From NCBI RefSeq assembly GCF_963924675.1, contig NC_089222.1:139960281-140024280 (forward strand): a stretch of DNA of 64,000 bases, read 5' to 3'. The notes below the pieces were generated by a model that saw only the letters and a list, made by a program, of their open reading frames with translations, did no database searches and was not told the origin of the DNA. The DNA is from Phocoena phocoena. Lineage: Eukaryota; Chordata; Mammalia; Artiodactyla; Phocoenidae. This document shows positions 21,793 through 33,572 of the stretch, piece by piece (the first letter of the stretch is position 1; the number at the start of each line of letters is the position of its first letter). Both the position numbers and the translations under genes were made by a program.

Positions 21793-24122
21793 GGGGACCT
21801 TCAAGATGAAGGAGGAGTAAGACGTGGAGATCACCTTCCCTCCCACAAATATATCAAAAATACATCTACTGTGGAACAACTCCTACAGAACACCTACTGA
21901 GTGCTGACAGAAGACCTCAGACTTCCCAAAAGGCATGAAACTCCCCGCATACCTGGGTAGGGAAAAAAGAGAAAAGGAAAAACAGAGACAAAAGAATAGG
22001 GACGAGGGCTTCCCTGGTGGCACAGTGGTTGAGGGTCCACCTGCCGATGCAGGGGACACGGCTTCGTGCCCTGGTCCGGGAAGATCCCACATGCCGTGGA
22101 GTGGCTGGGCCCGTGAGCCATGGCCTCTGAGCCTGTGCGTCCGGAGCCTGTGCTCTGCAACGGGAGAGGCCACAACAGTGAGAGGCCCGCGTACCTCAAA
22201 AAAAAAAAAAGGAATAGGGACGAGACCTGCACCTTGGGGAGGGAGCTGTGAAGGAGGAAGTTTCCACACACTAGGAAGCCCCTCACTGGCGGAGATAGGG
22301 GGTGGCAGGGGGGAAGCTTCGGAGCCACGGAGAGCTCAGCAACAGGAGTGAAGAGGGCCAAGCGGAGAGATTCCTGCACAGAGGATTGGTGCCGACCAGC
22401 ACTCACCAGCCCAAGAGGCTTGTCTGCTCACCCACTGGGACAGGTGGAGGCTGGGAGCTGAGGCTCAGGCTTCAGAGGTCAGACACCAGGGAGAGGACTG
22501 GGGCTGGCAGCGTGAACACAGCCTGAAGGGGGCTGGTGCACCACAGCTAGCCAGGAGGGAGTCCAGGAGAAAGTCCAGAACCGCCTAAGAAGCAAGAGAC
22601 CATTGTTCCCTGGTGCGCGAGGAAAGGGGATTCAGAGTACTTCCTAAATGAGCTTCAGAGACAGGCGCAAGCCACGGGTAACAGCGCAGACCCCAGAGAC
22701 GGGCGTGAGACACTAAGGCTGCTGCTGCCGCCACCAAGAAGCCTGTGTGCAAGCACAGTTCACTATCCACACCTCCCCTCCCAGAGCCTGCGCAGCCCGC
22801 CACTGCCAGGGTCCCAGGATCCAGGGACAACTTCTCTGGGAGAACGCACGGCGGCCTCAGGCTGGTGCAACGTCACGCTGTCCTCTGCCGCCGCAGACTC
22901 ACCCCGCACTCCGTACCCCTCCCTCTCCCCGGCCTGAGTGAGCCGGAGTCCCCTAATCAGCTGCTACTTTAACCCCTGTCTTCGCCCTGTCTGAGCCAAA
23001 GAACAGACGCCCTCTGGCAACCTACATGCAGAGGCGGGGCCAAATCCAAAGCTGAGCCCCTGCGAGCTGTGGGAACAAAGAAGAGAAAGGGAAATATCTC
23101 CCAGCAGCCTCAGGAGCAGTGGATTAAAGCTCCACAATCAACTTGATGTACGCTGCATCTGTGGAATACCTGAAGAGACAACAAATCATCCCAGAATTAA
23201 GAAGGTGGACTTTGGGAGCAACTGCAGACTTGGGGTTTGCTTTCTGCATCTAATTTGTTTCTGGTTTTATTTTTGTTTTAGTTTAGTATTTAGAGCTTAT
23301 TATCATTGGTAGATTTGTTTATTGATTTGGTTGCTCTCTTCATTTTTTTTTAATATACATATTTTTTCCTTTTTCTCTTTTTGTAAGTGTGTATGTGTAT
23401 GTTTCTTTGTGTGATTTTGTCTGTATAGCTTTGCTTTTACCATTTGTCCTAGGGTTCTGTCAAGAGTTTTTTTGGGTTTTTTGGTAAAGCTTTTAGTGCT
23501 TGTTATCATTGATGGATTTGTTTTTAGGTTTTGTTGTTCTCTTCTTTTTTTTTAATTATTTTATTTTTAATAATTTCTTCTTCTTTCTTTCTTTTTTTTT
23601 TTTTTTCTCCCTTTTCTTCTGAGCTGAGTGGCTGACAGGGTCATGGGGCTCTGGCCAGGTATCAGGCCTGAGCCTCTGAAGTGGGAGAGCTGAATTCAGG
23701 ACACTGGTCCACCACAGAGCTTCCAGCCCCACATAATATCAAACGGTGAAAGCTCTCACAGAGATCTCCATCTCAACACTAAGACCCAACTCCACTCAAC
23801 AACCAGCAGGCTACAGTGCTGGACACCCTATGCCAAACAACAAGCAACACAGGAACACAACCCCACCGATTAGCAGAGAGGCTGCCTAAAATCATAATAA
23901 GTCCACAGACACCCCAAAACAACCCACCGGACATGGTCCTGCCCACCAGAAAGACAAGATCCAGCCTCATCAACCAGAACACAGGCACCAGTCCCCTCCA
24001 CCAGGAAACCTACAGAACCCACTGACCTAAACTTACCCAATGGGGGCAGACACCAAAAACAACAGGAACTACAAACCTGCAGCCTGCGAAAAGGAGACCC
24101 CAAACACAGTAAGTTAAGCAAA
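21793..24122 (+). promoter_or_regulatory. L1 5' UTR with internal promoter region
   Basis: The 5' UTR has a CpG- and GC-richer part (22212-23140), with repeated GGAGAGGACTGGGGCTGGCAGCGTGAACAC-type sequence, and a T-rich part (23225-23615) just before the leader of ORF1. L1 promoters lie at the 5' end of this region and start transcription at its first bases. The CpG content is reduced compared with what an intact young copy would have (many TG/CA in place of CG). A CHR-1 SINE interrupts it at 22007. Confidence 0.8.
21994..22224 (+). mobile_element. CHR-1 SINE nested in the L1 5' UTR, 13-bp TSD
   Basis: A complete CHR-1 SINE (22007-22211) with head GGGCTTCCCTGGTGGCACAG, B-box-like GGCTTCGTGCCC, body to GAGAGGCCCGCGTACC and an A-tail. 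It is flanked by a perfect 13-bp duplication GAATAGGGACGAG (21994-22006 and 22212-22224). The duplicated bases belong to the L1 5' UTR, so the SINE is younger than the L1. Confidence 0.96.
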
Positions 24123-25015
24123 ATGAGAAGACAGAGAAACACACAGCAGATAAAGGAGCAAGGTAAAAACACACCAGACCTAACAAATGAAGAGGACATA
24201 GGCAGTCTACCTGAAAAAGAATTCAGAGTAATGATAGTAAAGATGATCCAAAATCTTAGAAATAAAATGGAGAAAATAAACGAAACTTTTAACAAGGACC
24301 TAGAAGAACTAAACAGCAAACAAACAATGATGAACACCACAATAAATGAAATTAAAAATTCTCTAGAAGGAATCAATACCAGAACAACTGAGGCAGAAGA
24401 ACGGATAAGTGACCTGGAAGATAAAATAGTGGAAATAACTACTGCAGAGCAGAATAAAGAAAAAAAAAAGAAAAGAATTGAAAACAGCCTCAGAAACCTC
24501 TAGGACAATACTAAACACAGCAACATTTGAATTACAGTGGTCCCAGAAGAAGAAGAGAAAAGACAGGGACTGAGAAAATATTTGAAGAGATTATAGTTGA
24601 AAACTTCCCTAATATGGGAAAGGAAATAGTCAATCAAGTTCAGAAAGTGCAGAGAGTCCCATACAGTATAAATCCAAGGAGAAACACGCCAAGACACATA
24701 TTAATCAAACTATCAAAAATTAAATATAAAGGAAGAATATTAAAAGCAGCAAGGGAAAAGCAACAAATAACATACAAGGGAATCCCCATAAGGTTAACAG
24801 CTAATCTTTCAGCAGAAACTCTGCAAACCAGAAGGGAGTGGCAGGACATATTTAAAGCGATGAAAGGGAAGAAACTACAACCAAGATTACTCTACCCAGC
24901 AAGGATCTCATTCAGATTCGAAGGAGAAACTAAAACCTTTACAGACAAGCAAAAGCTAAGAGAATTCAGCACCACCAAACCAGCTCTACAACAAATGCTA
25001 AAGGAACTTCTCTAA
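24123..25015 (+). pseudogene. L1 ORF1 (RNA-binding ORF1p), frameshifted
   Basis: ORF1p normally forms trimers through a coiled coil and binds L1 RNA as a chaperone. Here the ATG at 24123 opens 126 codons. They include a Lys/Glu/Asn-rich coiled-coil region (KMIQNLRNKMEKINETFNK, later TTEAEERISDLEDKIVEI) and end in a stop at 24501-24503. The frame then shifts, and 24527-25015 encodes the C-terminal part: FEEIIVENFPNMGKEI and the basic motif RRNTPRHILIKL belong to the RRM and CTD region, and the end KPALQQMLKELL is the usual C-terminus. Total length is about 893 bp, shorter than the roughly 1 kb usual for mammalian ORF1, so a small deletion accompanies the frameshift near 24500-24560. Not translatable as a whole. 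Confidence 0.95.
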
Positions 25016-25073
25016 GTGGGAAACACAAGAGAAGAAAAGGACCTACAAAAACAAACCCAAAACAATTAAGAAA

Positions 25074-28000
25074 ATGGTAATAGGAACATACATATTGATA
25101 ATTACCTTAAATGTAAATGGATTAAATGCTCCCACCAAAAGACGCAGACTGGGTGAATGGATACAAAAACAAGACCCGTATATATGCTGTCCACAAGAAA
25201 CCCACTTCAGACCTAGGGACACATACAGACCTGAAAGTGAGGGGATGGAAAAAGATATTCCATGCAAATGGAAATCAAAAGAAAGCTGGTGTAGCAATTC
25301 TCATATCAGGAAAAAGGGACTTTAAAATAAAGACTATTACAAGAGACAAAGAAGGACACTACATAACGATCAAGGAATCAATCCACGAAGAAGATATAAC
25401 AATTGTAAATATTTACACACTGAACATAGGAGCACCTCAATACATAAGGCAAATGCTAACAACCATAAAAGGGGAAATCGACAGTAACACATTCATAGTA
25501 GGGGACTTTAACACCCCACTTTCACCAATGGACAGATCATCCAAAATGAAAATCAATAAGGAAACACAAGCTTTAAATGATACATTAAACAAGATGGACT
25601 TCATTGATATTTATAGGACATTCCATCCAAAACCAACAGAATACACTTTCTTCTCAAGTGCTCATGGAACATTCTCCAGGATAGATCATATCTTGGGTCA
25701 CAAATCAAGTCTTGGTAAATTTAAGAAAATTGAAATCGTATCAAGTATCTCTTCCAACCACAACGCTATGAGACTAGATATCAATTACAGGAAAAAATCT
25801 GTAAAAAATACAAACACAGGGAGGCTAAACAATAAACTACTTGATAAACAAGAGATCACTGCAAAAATCAAAGAGGAAATCAAAAAATACCTAGAAACAA
25901 ATGACAATGAAAACACGATGATCCAAAACCTACGGGATGCAGCAAAAGCAGTTCTAAGAGGGAAGTTTATAGAAATACAATCCTACCTCAAGAAACAAGA
26001 AACATCTCAAATGAACAACCTAACCTTACACCTAAAGCAATTAGAGAACGAACAAAAACACACCAAAGTTACCAGAAGGAAAGAAATCATAAGGATCAGA
26101 TCAGAAATAAATGAAAAAAAATGAAGGAAACAATAGCAAAGATCAATAAAGTTAAAAGCTGCTTCTTTGAGAAGATAAAAAAATTGATAAACCATTAATT
26201 AGCCGAATCATCAAGGAAAAAAGGGAGAAGAGTCAAATCAATAGAATTAGAAATGAAAAAGGAGAAGTAACAACTGACACTGCAGAAATACAAAGGATCA
26301 TGAGAGATCACTACAAGCAACTATATGACAATAAAATGGACAACTTAGAAGAAATGGACAAATTCTTAGAAAAGCACAACCTTCCGAGACTGAACCAGGA
26401 AGAAATAGAAAATATAAACAGACCAATCACAAGCACTGAAATTGAGACTGTGATTAAAAATCTTCCAACAAACAAAGGTCCAGGACCAGATGGCTTCACA
26501 GGCGAATTCTACCAAACATTTAGAGAAGAGCTAACACCTATCCTTCTCAAACTCTTCCAAAATATAGCAGAGGGAGGAACACTCCCAAACTCATTCTATG
26601 AGACCACCATGACTCTGATACCAAAACCATACAAAGATGTCACAAAGAAAGAAAACTACAGGCCAAAATCACTGCAGAACATAGATACAAAAATCCTCAA
26701 CAAAATACTAGCAAACAGAATCCAACAGCACATTAAAAGGATCATACACCATGATCACAAGTGGGGTTTATCGCAGGAATGCAAGGATTCTTCAATATAT
26801 GCAAATCAATCAGTGTGATACACCATATGAACAAACTGAAGGATAAATACCCTATGATCATCTCAATAGATGCAGAAAAAGCTTTCAACAAAATTCAACA
26901 CCCATTTCCGATAAAAACCTTCCAGAAAATAGGCATAGAGAGAACTTAACCTCAACATAATAAACGCCATATATGACAAACCCACAGCCAACATCTTTCT
27001 CAATGGTGAAAAACTGAAACCATTTCCACTAAGATCAGGAACAAGATAAGGTTGCCCACTCTCACCACTATTATTCAACATAGTTTTGGATGTTTTAGCC
27101 ACAGCAATCAGAGAAGAAAAAGAAATAAAAGGAATCCAAATTGGAAAACAAAAAATAAAGCTGTCACTGTTTGCAGATGACATGATACTATACATAAAGA
27201 ATCCTAAAGACTCTACCAGAAAATTAATAGAGTTCAACAATGAATCTGGTAAAGTAGCAGGATAGAAAATTAATGCAGAGAAATCTCTTGCATTCCTATA
27301 CACTAATGATGAAAAATCTGAAAGAGAAATTAAGGAAACACTCCCATTTACCACTGAAACAAAAAGAATAAAATACCCAGGAATAAACGTACCTAAGGAG
27401 ACAAAAGACCTGTATGCAGAAAACTATAAGACACTGATGAAAGAAATTAAAGATGATACAAACAGATGGAGAGATATACCATGTCCTTGGATTGGAAGAA
27501 TCAACATTGTGAAAATGACTATACTACCCAAAGCAACCTACAAATTCAATGCAATCCCTATCAAATCGCCTTCGGCATTTTTCACAGAACTAGAACAAAA
27601 AATTTCACAATTTGCATGGAAACACAAAAGACCCCGAATAGCCAAAGCAATCTTGAGAAAGAAAAATGAAGCTGGAGGAATCAGGGTCCCTGACTTCGGA
27701 CTATGTTACAAACCTTCAGTAATCAAGACAGTATGGTACTGGCACAAAAACAGAAATATAGACCAATGGAACAGGATAGAAAGTTCAGAGGTAAACCCAC
27801 GCACATATGGTCCCATGATAAAGGAGGCAAGAATATACAATGGAGAAAAGATAGCCTCTTCAATAGGTGGTGCTGGGAAAAGTGGACAGCTGCATGTAAA
27901 AGAATGAAATTAGAACACTCCCCAACAGCATACAGAAAAATAAACTGAAAATGGATTAAAGACCTAAATGTAAGTCCAGACACTATACAGTACTTAGAGG

Positions 28001-28882
28001 AAAACACAGGCAGAACACTCTATGACATAAATCACAGCAAGATCCCTTTTGACCCACCTCTTAGAGAAATGGAAATAAAAACAAATAAACAAATGAGACC
28101 TAATGAAACTTAAAAGCTTTTGCACAGCAAAGGAAACTGTAAATAAGACGAAAAGACAACCCTCAGAATAGGAGAAAATATTTGCAAAGGAGGCAACGGA
28201 CAAAGGATTAATCTCAAAAATATACAAGCAATTCATGCAGCTCAATATCAAAAAGCAAACAACCCAATCCAAAAATGCGCTGAAGACCTAAATGGACATT
28301 TCTCCAAAGAAGATATACAGATGGCCAACAAACACATGAAAGGATGCTCAACATCACAAATTATTAGAGAAATGCAAATCAAAACTACAATGAGGTATCA
28401 CCTCACAGTGGTCAGAATGGCCATCATCAGAAAATCTACAAACAATTAATGTTGGAGAGGGTGTGGAGAAAGGGGAACCCTCTTGCACTGTTGGTGGGAA
28501 TGTAAATTGATACAGCCACTATGGAGAATAATATGGAGGTTCCTTAAAAAAACTGAAAATAGAACTACCATATGACCCAGGAATCCCACTACTGGGCATA
28601 TAGCCCGAGAAAACCATAATTCAAAAAGAGTTATGTACCACAATGTTCATTGCAGTTCTATTTACAATAGCCAGGACATGGAAGTAACCCAAGTGTCCTT
28701 CGACAGATGAATGGATAAAGATGTGGCACATATATACAATGGAATATTACTCAGCCACACAAAGAAACGAAATTGAGTTATTTGCAGTGCTGTGGATGGA
28801 CCTAAAGACTGTCATACGGAGTGAAGTAAGCCAGAAAGAGAAAAACAAATACCGCATGTTAACACATATATGTGGAATGTAA
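25074..28882 (+). pseudogene. L1 ORF2 (endonuclease-reverse transcriptase), multiply broken
   Basis: ORF2p normally nicks target DNA with an apurinic-type endonuclease and copies L1 RNA by target-primed reverse transcription. The start region at 25074 encodes LIITLNVNGLNAPTKRRRL and QDPYICCPQETHFRPRDTY. A frameshift near 25225 moves to the frame of 25126-26124, which holds the rest of the endonuclease: VGDFNTPLSPMDR at about 25500-25535, RIDHILGH near 25681, and SSNHNAMRLDI near 25752. The last has Asn where the conserved SDH motif has Asp. RT sequence follows: [15 protein letters not shown] near 26480, [18 protein letters not shown] near 26850 and FADDM at 27170-27184. Stops or shifts occur at about 26124, 26760, 26947, 27046 and 27264. 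The C-terminus ends ...GM* at 28882. Confidence 0.95.
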
Positions 28883-29260
28883 AAAAAAAAGAAAAAATGG
28901 TTCTGAAGAACCTAAGGGCAGGACAGGAATAAAGACACAGATGTAGAGAATGGACTTGAGGACACGAGGAGGGGGAAGGGTAAGCTGGGACGAAGTGAGA
29001 GCATGGCATGGACATATACACACTACCAAATGTAAAATCCATAGCTCGTGGGAAGCAGTCGCATAGCACAGGGAGATCAGCTCCATGCTCTGTGACCACC
29101 TAGAGGGATGGGATAGGGAGGGTGGGAGGGAGACGCAAGAGGGAGGAGATATGGGAATATATGCATATGTATGGCTGATTCACTTTGTCATAAAGCAGGA
29201 ACTAACACACCATTGTAAAGCAATTATACCCCAATAAAGATGTTAAGAAAATAAATAAAT
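28883..29260 (+). mobile_element. L1 3' UTR and A-rich tail
   Basis: Begins after the ORF2 stop with an A-rich tract and the purine-rich segment GACACGAGGAGGGGGAAGGGTAAGCTGGGACG (about 28960-28991). The AATAAA polyadenylation signal is in CCCCAATAAAGATG near 29230-29243. This tail recurs at 9640-10000, 12131-12442, 12443-12847 and 30735-31115, which places all five in one L1 lineage. Confidence 0.92.
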
Positions 29261-29330
29261 AAAAGGAGGATTAAAATGTCCATCTTGCAAGGTTGTTGTG
29301 ACAATGAGCTAGTATATACAGGGACCCAAG
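29261..29330 (+). mobile_element. Right TSD of the L1 and right part of the split MIR
   Basis: AAAAGGAGGATT (29261-29272) repeats 21781-21792. The MIR then resumes: AAAATGTCCATCTTGCAAGGTTGTTGTGACAATGAGCTAGTATATACAG. Confidence 0.8.
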
Positions 29331-29959
29331 AAGCAGCAGCTACCATTATGTTAATATTATTAATGACTTTAATTATTAAAATTATTAATAATGATAAAAA
29401 TTTACATAATTCCACTCTATTAACTTATTGGCTTGTTTTGTACTCAGCTGTTTATTCTGCATGTCCTTTTTTAATCGGTGGTGTTATCTGTCTGCTTTAC
29501 ATTGTGTATTTTCACAGGTTTTGTGTGCGTGTGTGTATACACACATGTAAGTGCTCCAACAGGTGTTTCCATTTTCCCATTAGGAATTTGCCTCTGGAGT
29601 CTGTACAATTATAAAAGCAAAACATTCAGCACTGCAAAAATGTTAACTGAATGGATTCAAGACCAGGAGAGTTCTCATTATATCCATACTCATACTACCT
29701 GGACATATCCACAGAAAACAAAGGTCTAAATGCTAAGGGATGGGACATGGCGCATGTGACTTTGGAAATAAATGTTGGGGATGGGGTGTGATCCAGGGCA
29801 GGAACTGTGGCTCATGGGACTCTTCAAAGAGAAAAACTAGTGTGGAATCTGAGGTTTTCCCCAATACCAGGAGGTGGGTTTTGAGAGGTTGCTGGAAACA
29901 CCCCCCTTCCCTGCTTAAGGACAGTGTTGTGGTCCAGGTCTCAGCCTCTGGATGAGCCA
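29331..29959. other. Non-coding; short TTA-rich tract
   Basis: An ATTATTAA-type AT-rich stretch at 29346-29405 and a GTGTGTGTATACACACATG palindrome-like patch at 29528-29546. No gene recognised. Confidence 0.5.
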
Positions 29960-30150
29960 GCCTGAGTCCAATATCCAGCTTAGCCACTTCTCCCCATGGG
30001 ACCCTGGGCACGTTACTCAGAGATTCCAAGTCCCAGGGTCCTCTTCTGTGAGTTGGAGGGAATGGGTCTTCCCCCATTGGGTTGTGAGGATTAAGTGAGT
30101 TAATACAGGTAACATGTGTCACAATCAGCACTCTAAATGTTGGCTTTATT
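29960..30150 (+). mobile_element. MIR SINE
   Basis: Order of motifs: TGAGTCCAATATCCAGCTTAGCCACTTCTCCCCATGGGACCCTGGGCACGTTACTCAGAG, TCTTCTGTGAGTTGGAGGGAATGG, GGGTTGTGAGGATTAAGTGAGTTAATACAGGTAACATG, and a 3' end CACTCTAAATGTTGGC. This follows the MIR consensus along most of its length. Confidence 0.8.
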
Positions 30151-30278
30151 AGGATCATGTTATCATTCTGCATGGATCTAGCCCTTCCCACTCATAGCTG
30201 TTGCAGTCCATGATGAAACACAGTCCTTATCTGAATGTTTGCAACTTACTTCATCCCTAAAACATAGCACATCCCATT

Positions 30279-31131
30279 TAAAAATGGCATGTTGATAAAT
30301 GCTGGAGAGCGTGTAGAGAAAAGGGAACACTCTTGCACTGCTGGTGGAAATATGAATTGGCACAGCCACTATGGAGAACAGTACGGAGGTTCCTTAAAAA
30401 ACTACAAATAGAACTACCATACGACCCAGCAATCCCACTGCTGGGCATGTACCCTGAGAAAACCATAATTCAAAAAGAGTCATGTACCAAAATGTTCATT
30501 GCAGCTCTATTTACAATAGCCAGGACATGGAAGCAACCTAAGTGTCCATCATCTGATGAATGGATAAAGAAGATGTGGCACATAAATACAATGGAATATT
30601 ACTCAGCCATAAAAAGAAATGAAATTGAGTTATTTGTAGTGAGGTGGATGGACCTAGAGTCTGTCATACAGAGTGAAGTAAGTCAGAAAGAGAAAGACAA
30701 ATACCATATGCTAAGACATATATATGGAATCTAAGAAAAAAAATGTCATGAACAACCTATGGGTAAGACAGGAATAAAGACACAGACCTACTAGAGAATG
30801 GACTTGAGGATATGGGAAGGGGGAAGGGTAAGCTGGGACGAAGTGAGAGAGTGGCATGGACATATATACACTACCAAATGTAAAATAGATAGCTAGTGGG
30901 AAGCAGCCGCATAGCACAGGGAGATCAGCTCAGTGCTTTGTGACTGCCTGGAGGGGTGGGATAGGGAGCGTGGGAGGGAGGGAGATGCAAGAGGGAAGAG
31001 ATATGGGAACATATGTATGTGTATAACTGATTCACTTTGTTATAAAGCAGAAACTAACATGCCATTGTGAAGCAATTATACTCCAATAAAGATGTAAATA
31101 AATAAAAAATAAAAATAAAAATGGCATGTTG
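30279..31131 (+). mobile_element. 5'-truncated L1 with 16-bp TSD
   Basis: Insert 30295-31115, flanked by the perfect duplication TAAAAATGGCATGTTG (30279-30294 and 31116-31131). It begins inside ORF2 (AATGCTGGAGAGCGTG) and keeps an undamaged 3' end of ORF2. The open frame at 30333-30734 (133 codons) includes [18 protein letters not shown] and ends HIYGI*. The 3' UTR and AATAAA-containing tail follow. The intact C-terminal frame suggests it is younger than the full-length copy, but it lacks all enzymatic domains. Confidence 0.95.
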
Positions 31132-31858
31132 GACCCATAAGCTTACCTTCAGAATAATATCACAAAATGTAGAAACCCAGGCAGACAGAGGAAAGAAAGA
31201 GGAGCCATCAGCCTAAGGGAGATACCCACCCAGTTTGGAAGATGAGAAGCAAATGGTTAAGTGGCAGCTGATGGAGGGGACCTCTGTGCCAGCAGAGGGG
31301 GAAGCCAGTAAAGGGAAATACGATTCACACCACAGAACCCCAGAGAGGTCCTGATGTCTGAGGGCCCAGCACATGATGGAGAGGGAGAGGAGGGGCAAAA
31401 ACGCGAGTTTAAGGAAGTTGGCGTAAGGAGCAATTCAAATGCCCTCCTCTCCTGGGTATATCCTGGCAGGAAACTGGAGGTCCCACTCCAGAGATGGTGA
31501 GGATTCCAAGCCCTGCAGAGTGTGGGGGTGAGGCACTGGACTGGAAGAAGAATTAAATGAATGGTGAGACACCCCCCCTTCCAAGGACCTTCCCTCTACT
31601 TGACCTTCAGCACAATGCAGCCAGGCTCTCACAACCCCCAGCCTTGTTCCACTGCCCTCCCCAGGGTAGAAGGTTGCAGCACCCTTCGCTGGAGATACTG
31701 ACCAGCCCCAAAGGAAAAGCTCTGAAACAGCCACATGTTCCCTAATGCCATGGTCAGGACCCACCCCCATCATGGCACACACGACAGCCAACAACCCCAC
31801 CTGGGCTCATTCTTTATCAGAACAAGCATCCAAGCACCACCAGATGGGAGAAAACCTC
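31132..31858. other. Non-coding sequence, no gene recognised
   Basis: GC-moderate sequence with overlapping short frames on both strands (31435-31800 minus, 31557-31745 plus). No domain, splice pair or codon pattern supports a gene. Confidence 0.5.
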
Positions 31859-32480
31859 CAACATGAGACACAGTGACCAAAACCCACCAAACAGAAACAA
31901 AGAAAAACATAAAGCAAAACGATGACATGAAGCAGAGAAAAATATTTTAACTTATAAAAGCTATCATTTAGATACTAGAGATAAGTAAAGATGCTGCCTC
32001 CATTTTTTTTTTAAAAAGATGCTGAAATAACAAATCAGAGAAGACATTCAACTCCTAATTGATGAGTTCTAAGAACAGAGCACCTGAAAAAATGGAAGGA
32101 AAATTATCAAAGAAATAATACAGGAAAACTTCCTATAAATGAAAGGCATGAACTTCTAGAGAGAAAGGGCCCCCTGAGCACCTAACACAATAAAAGGAAG
32201 CAAACTCTGACTGAGGCACAACAGTGTGAAATTTCAGAACACCAGGAACAAGGAGAAAAGCCTGAAAGCATTCAGAGAGAAGAAACAGGAACCATATAAC
32301 CTGTAAAAATTGTGAATCACTATTATACCTGTAACATATATTGTACATCAACTACACTTCAATAAAAAAAAGAAACAGGAACCAGGGGTCCATGAAGCAT
32401 CGCTTTCCAAATCATGAGGAAAATGTTTTTTAAAGAGAACTGAATGCCTGACCAAATGGCCAAGCTGATGGCCACCCCAA
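31859..32480 (+). mobile_element. HAL1/L1M ORF1-region fragment (old)
   Basis: Diverged ORF1-like sequence of an old LINE: GAAGACATTCAACTCC, TGAAATAACAAATCAGAG, AGGAAAACTTCCTATAAATGAAAGGCATGAAC, GTGTGAAATTTCAGAACACCAGGAACAAGGAGAAAAGCCTGAAAGCATTCAGAGAG (about 32224-32279), and after an insertion AAATCATGAGGAAAATG. It has many stops. It is interrupted at 32295 by a very short L1 tail. Confidence 0.6.
32280..32384 (+). mobile_element. 75-bp L1 tail insertion with 15-bp TSD
   Basis: The insert 32295-32369 contains only the extreme 3' end of an L1-type element: GTGAATCACTATTATACCTGTAACATATATTGTACATCAACTACACTTCAATAAAAAAA. It is flanked by a perfect duplication AAGAAACAGGAACCA (32280-32294 and 32370-32384). 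A severely truncated but well-bounded retroposition event. Confidence 0.88.
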
Positions 32481-33572
32481 GAATGAGAGGGATGGGATAA
32501 TGGGGGCACAGGGAGTCCCACACAAGAGACCCCCAGTTCTTGGAAGCAGCCAATTCACCTAGAACCTAAGGACACAGGGCTCCCAAGGTCATCCTCTCCC
32601 TTCCCTCCAAAAACCTGAGAGATTACTGAATGTATCCTGCCACTCTGGCAGGAGATGCCAGTTCTGCTGGGGAGTTGACTGGCCTCTTACTGATAAGTAC
32701 ATAGAAAAACTAAGGCAACACTCAAATCCCAGGTATTAAAGACAAAAGGCAAATGCAGCACACCATATGGTTCACCTTTAATAATAGTTACATAGTTACA
32801 ATCACTTAGAAGTGAACATTAATGGAACTGACATCATTGCTTAACTACTTGGAAGGTTGGAGGAACAGGGAGGGGGATGGGGTGGGGGATGAGCAAATTC
32901 TGCTCTTCCTTAATAGAAAATCAATAGTGCCCAACCTGAAAACTCATAAAGGAGCAGCACAAGCCCATGATTTACAAACATGGAGGTAAATGACAGAAGA
33001 ACAGCTAAGACGATAGGAGTTACCTTTGGGAGGCATTCGGCAGAAAACTGCTATAAGCTTGGAAATACTATTGGACTTTTAAACTTAGATAGATGATAGA
33101 TAGATATGTATTATTTTGAGAACAATAACAACTACATTAGAAAAGTGATAAAATATGTACGGGACCGTCCGAGTGAATAAACTAAAGAAGAGGCAGCTGT
33201 GGAGCAGATGTCTCAGGATTCATCGGGGCCTAGAGGTATAAAGCACCTCCTACAGGACTGTCACACGCTCATCGTCAGGGCTGTGGCATCTGCCTGGTGG
33301 TCTGACCAAAGCTCCATGGGGAGAAAGAGGCACCAAACACACCCCTCTTCATTATTTTAGTAACACTTGTTTGTTTATTTAGGTCGTGTTACTATACCAA
33401 AAACTAGCAAAAGCCAAACCGCTCAGTGTAGTTATCTGGTGTTATACAAACCTCTTCCCCAAATCCATACACACATTTTTTCATCCTTCACCTTTGAAAA
33501 GCCTTAAAACTTAAGATGAAAATTAGTTTAAAACAAAAAATACTTCTGAATGGTAATTTGGCAGGACGCATC
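32481..33572. other. Non-coding; possible old LINE remnants
   Basis: Sequence around 32990-33160 (TTACCTTTGGGAGGCATTC...TTGGACTTTTAAACTTAGATAGATGATAGATAG) could be an old L1 3' end, but this is weak. A short GATA tract lies at 33086-33106. No gene recognised. Confidence 0.45.

Larger units (their letters stand above)
21793..29260 (+). mobile_element. Full-length LINE-1, non-functional, with nested SINE
   Basis: A complete L1 about 7.47 kb long including a 0.2-kb SINE. It runs from the 5' UTR start GGGGACCTTCAAGATG to the 3' tail CACCATTGTAAAGCAATTATACCCCAATAAAGATG and an A-rich tail. The order is 5' UTR (21793-24122), ORF1 (24123-25015), a short spacer, ORF2 (about 25074-28882) and 3' UTR (28883-29260). 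It is bounded by a perfect 12-bp duplication AAAAGGAGGATT and is inserted in a MIR. Both ORFs carry frameshifts and stops, so it cannot move on its own. The 3' tail identifies it as a cetacean-lineage L1. Confidence 0.95.

Noticed and set aside
21894..22406. 170-codon minus frame and 138-codon plus frame
   Set aside because: They run through the CHR-1 SINE and L1 5' UTR. Similar peptides appear at every CHR SINE in the window.
24123..28882. L1 as a mobile, active element
   Set aside because: ORF1 is frameshifted and ORF2 carries several stops and frameshifts plus a changed endonuclease motif.
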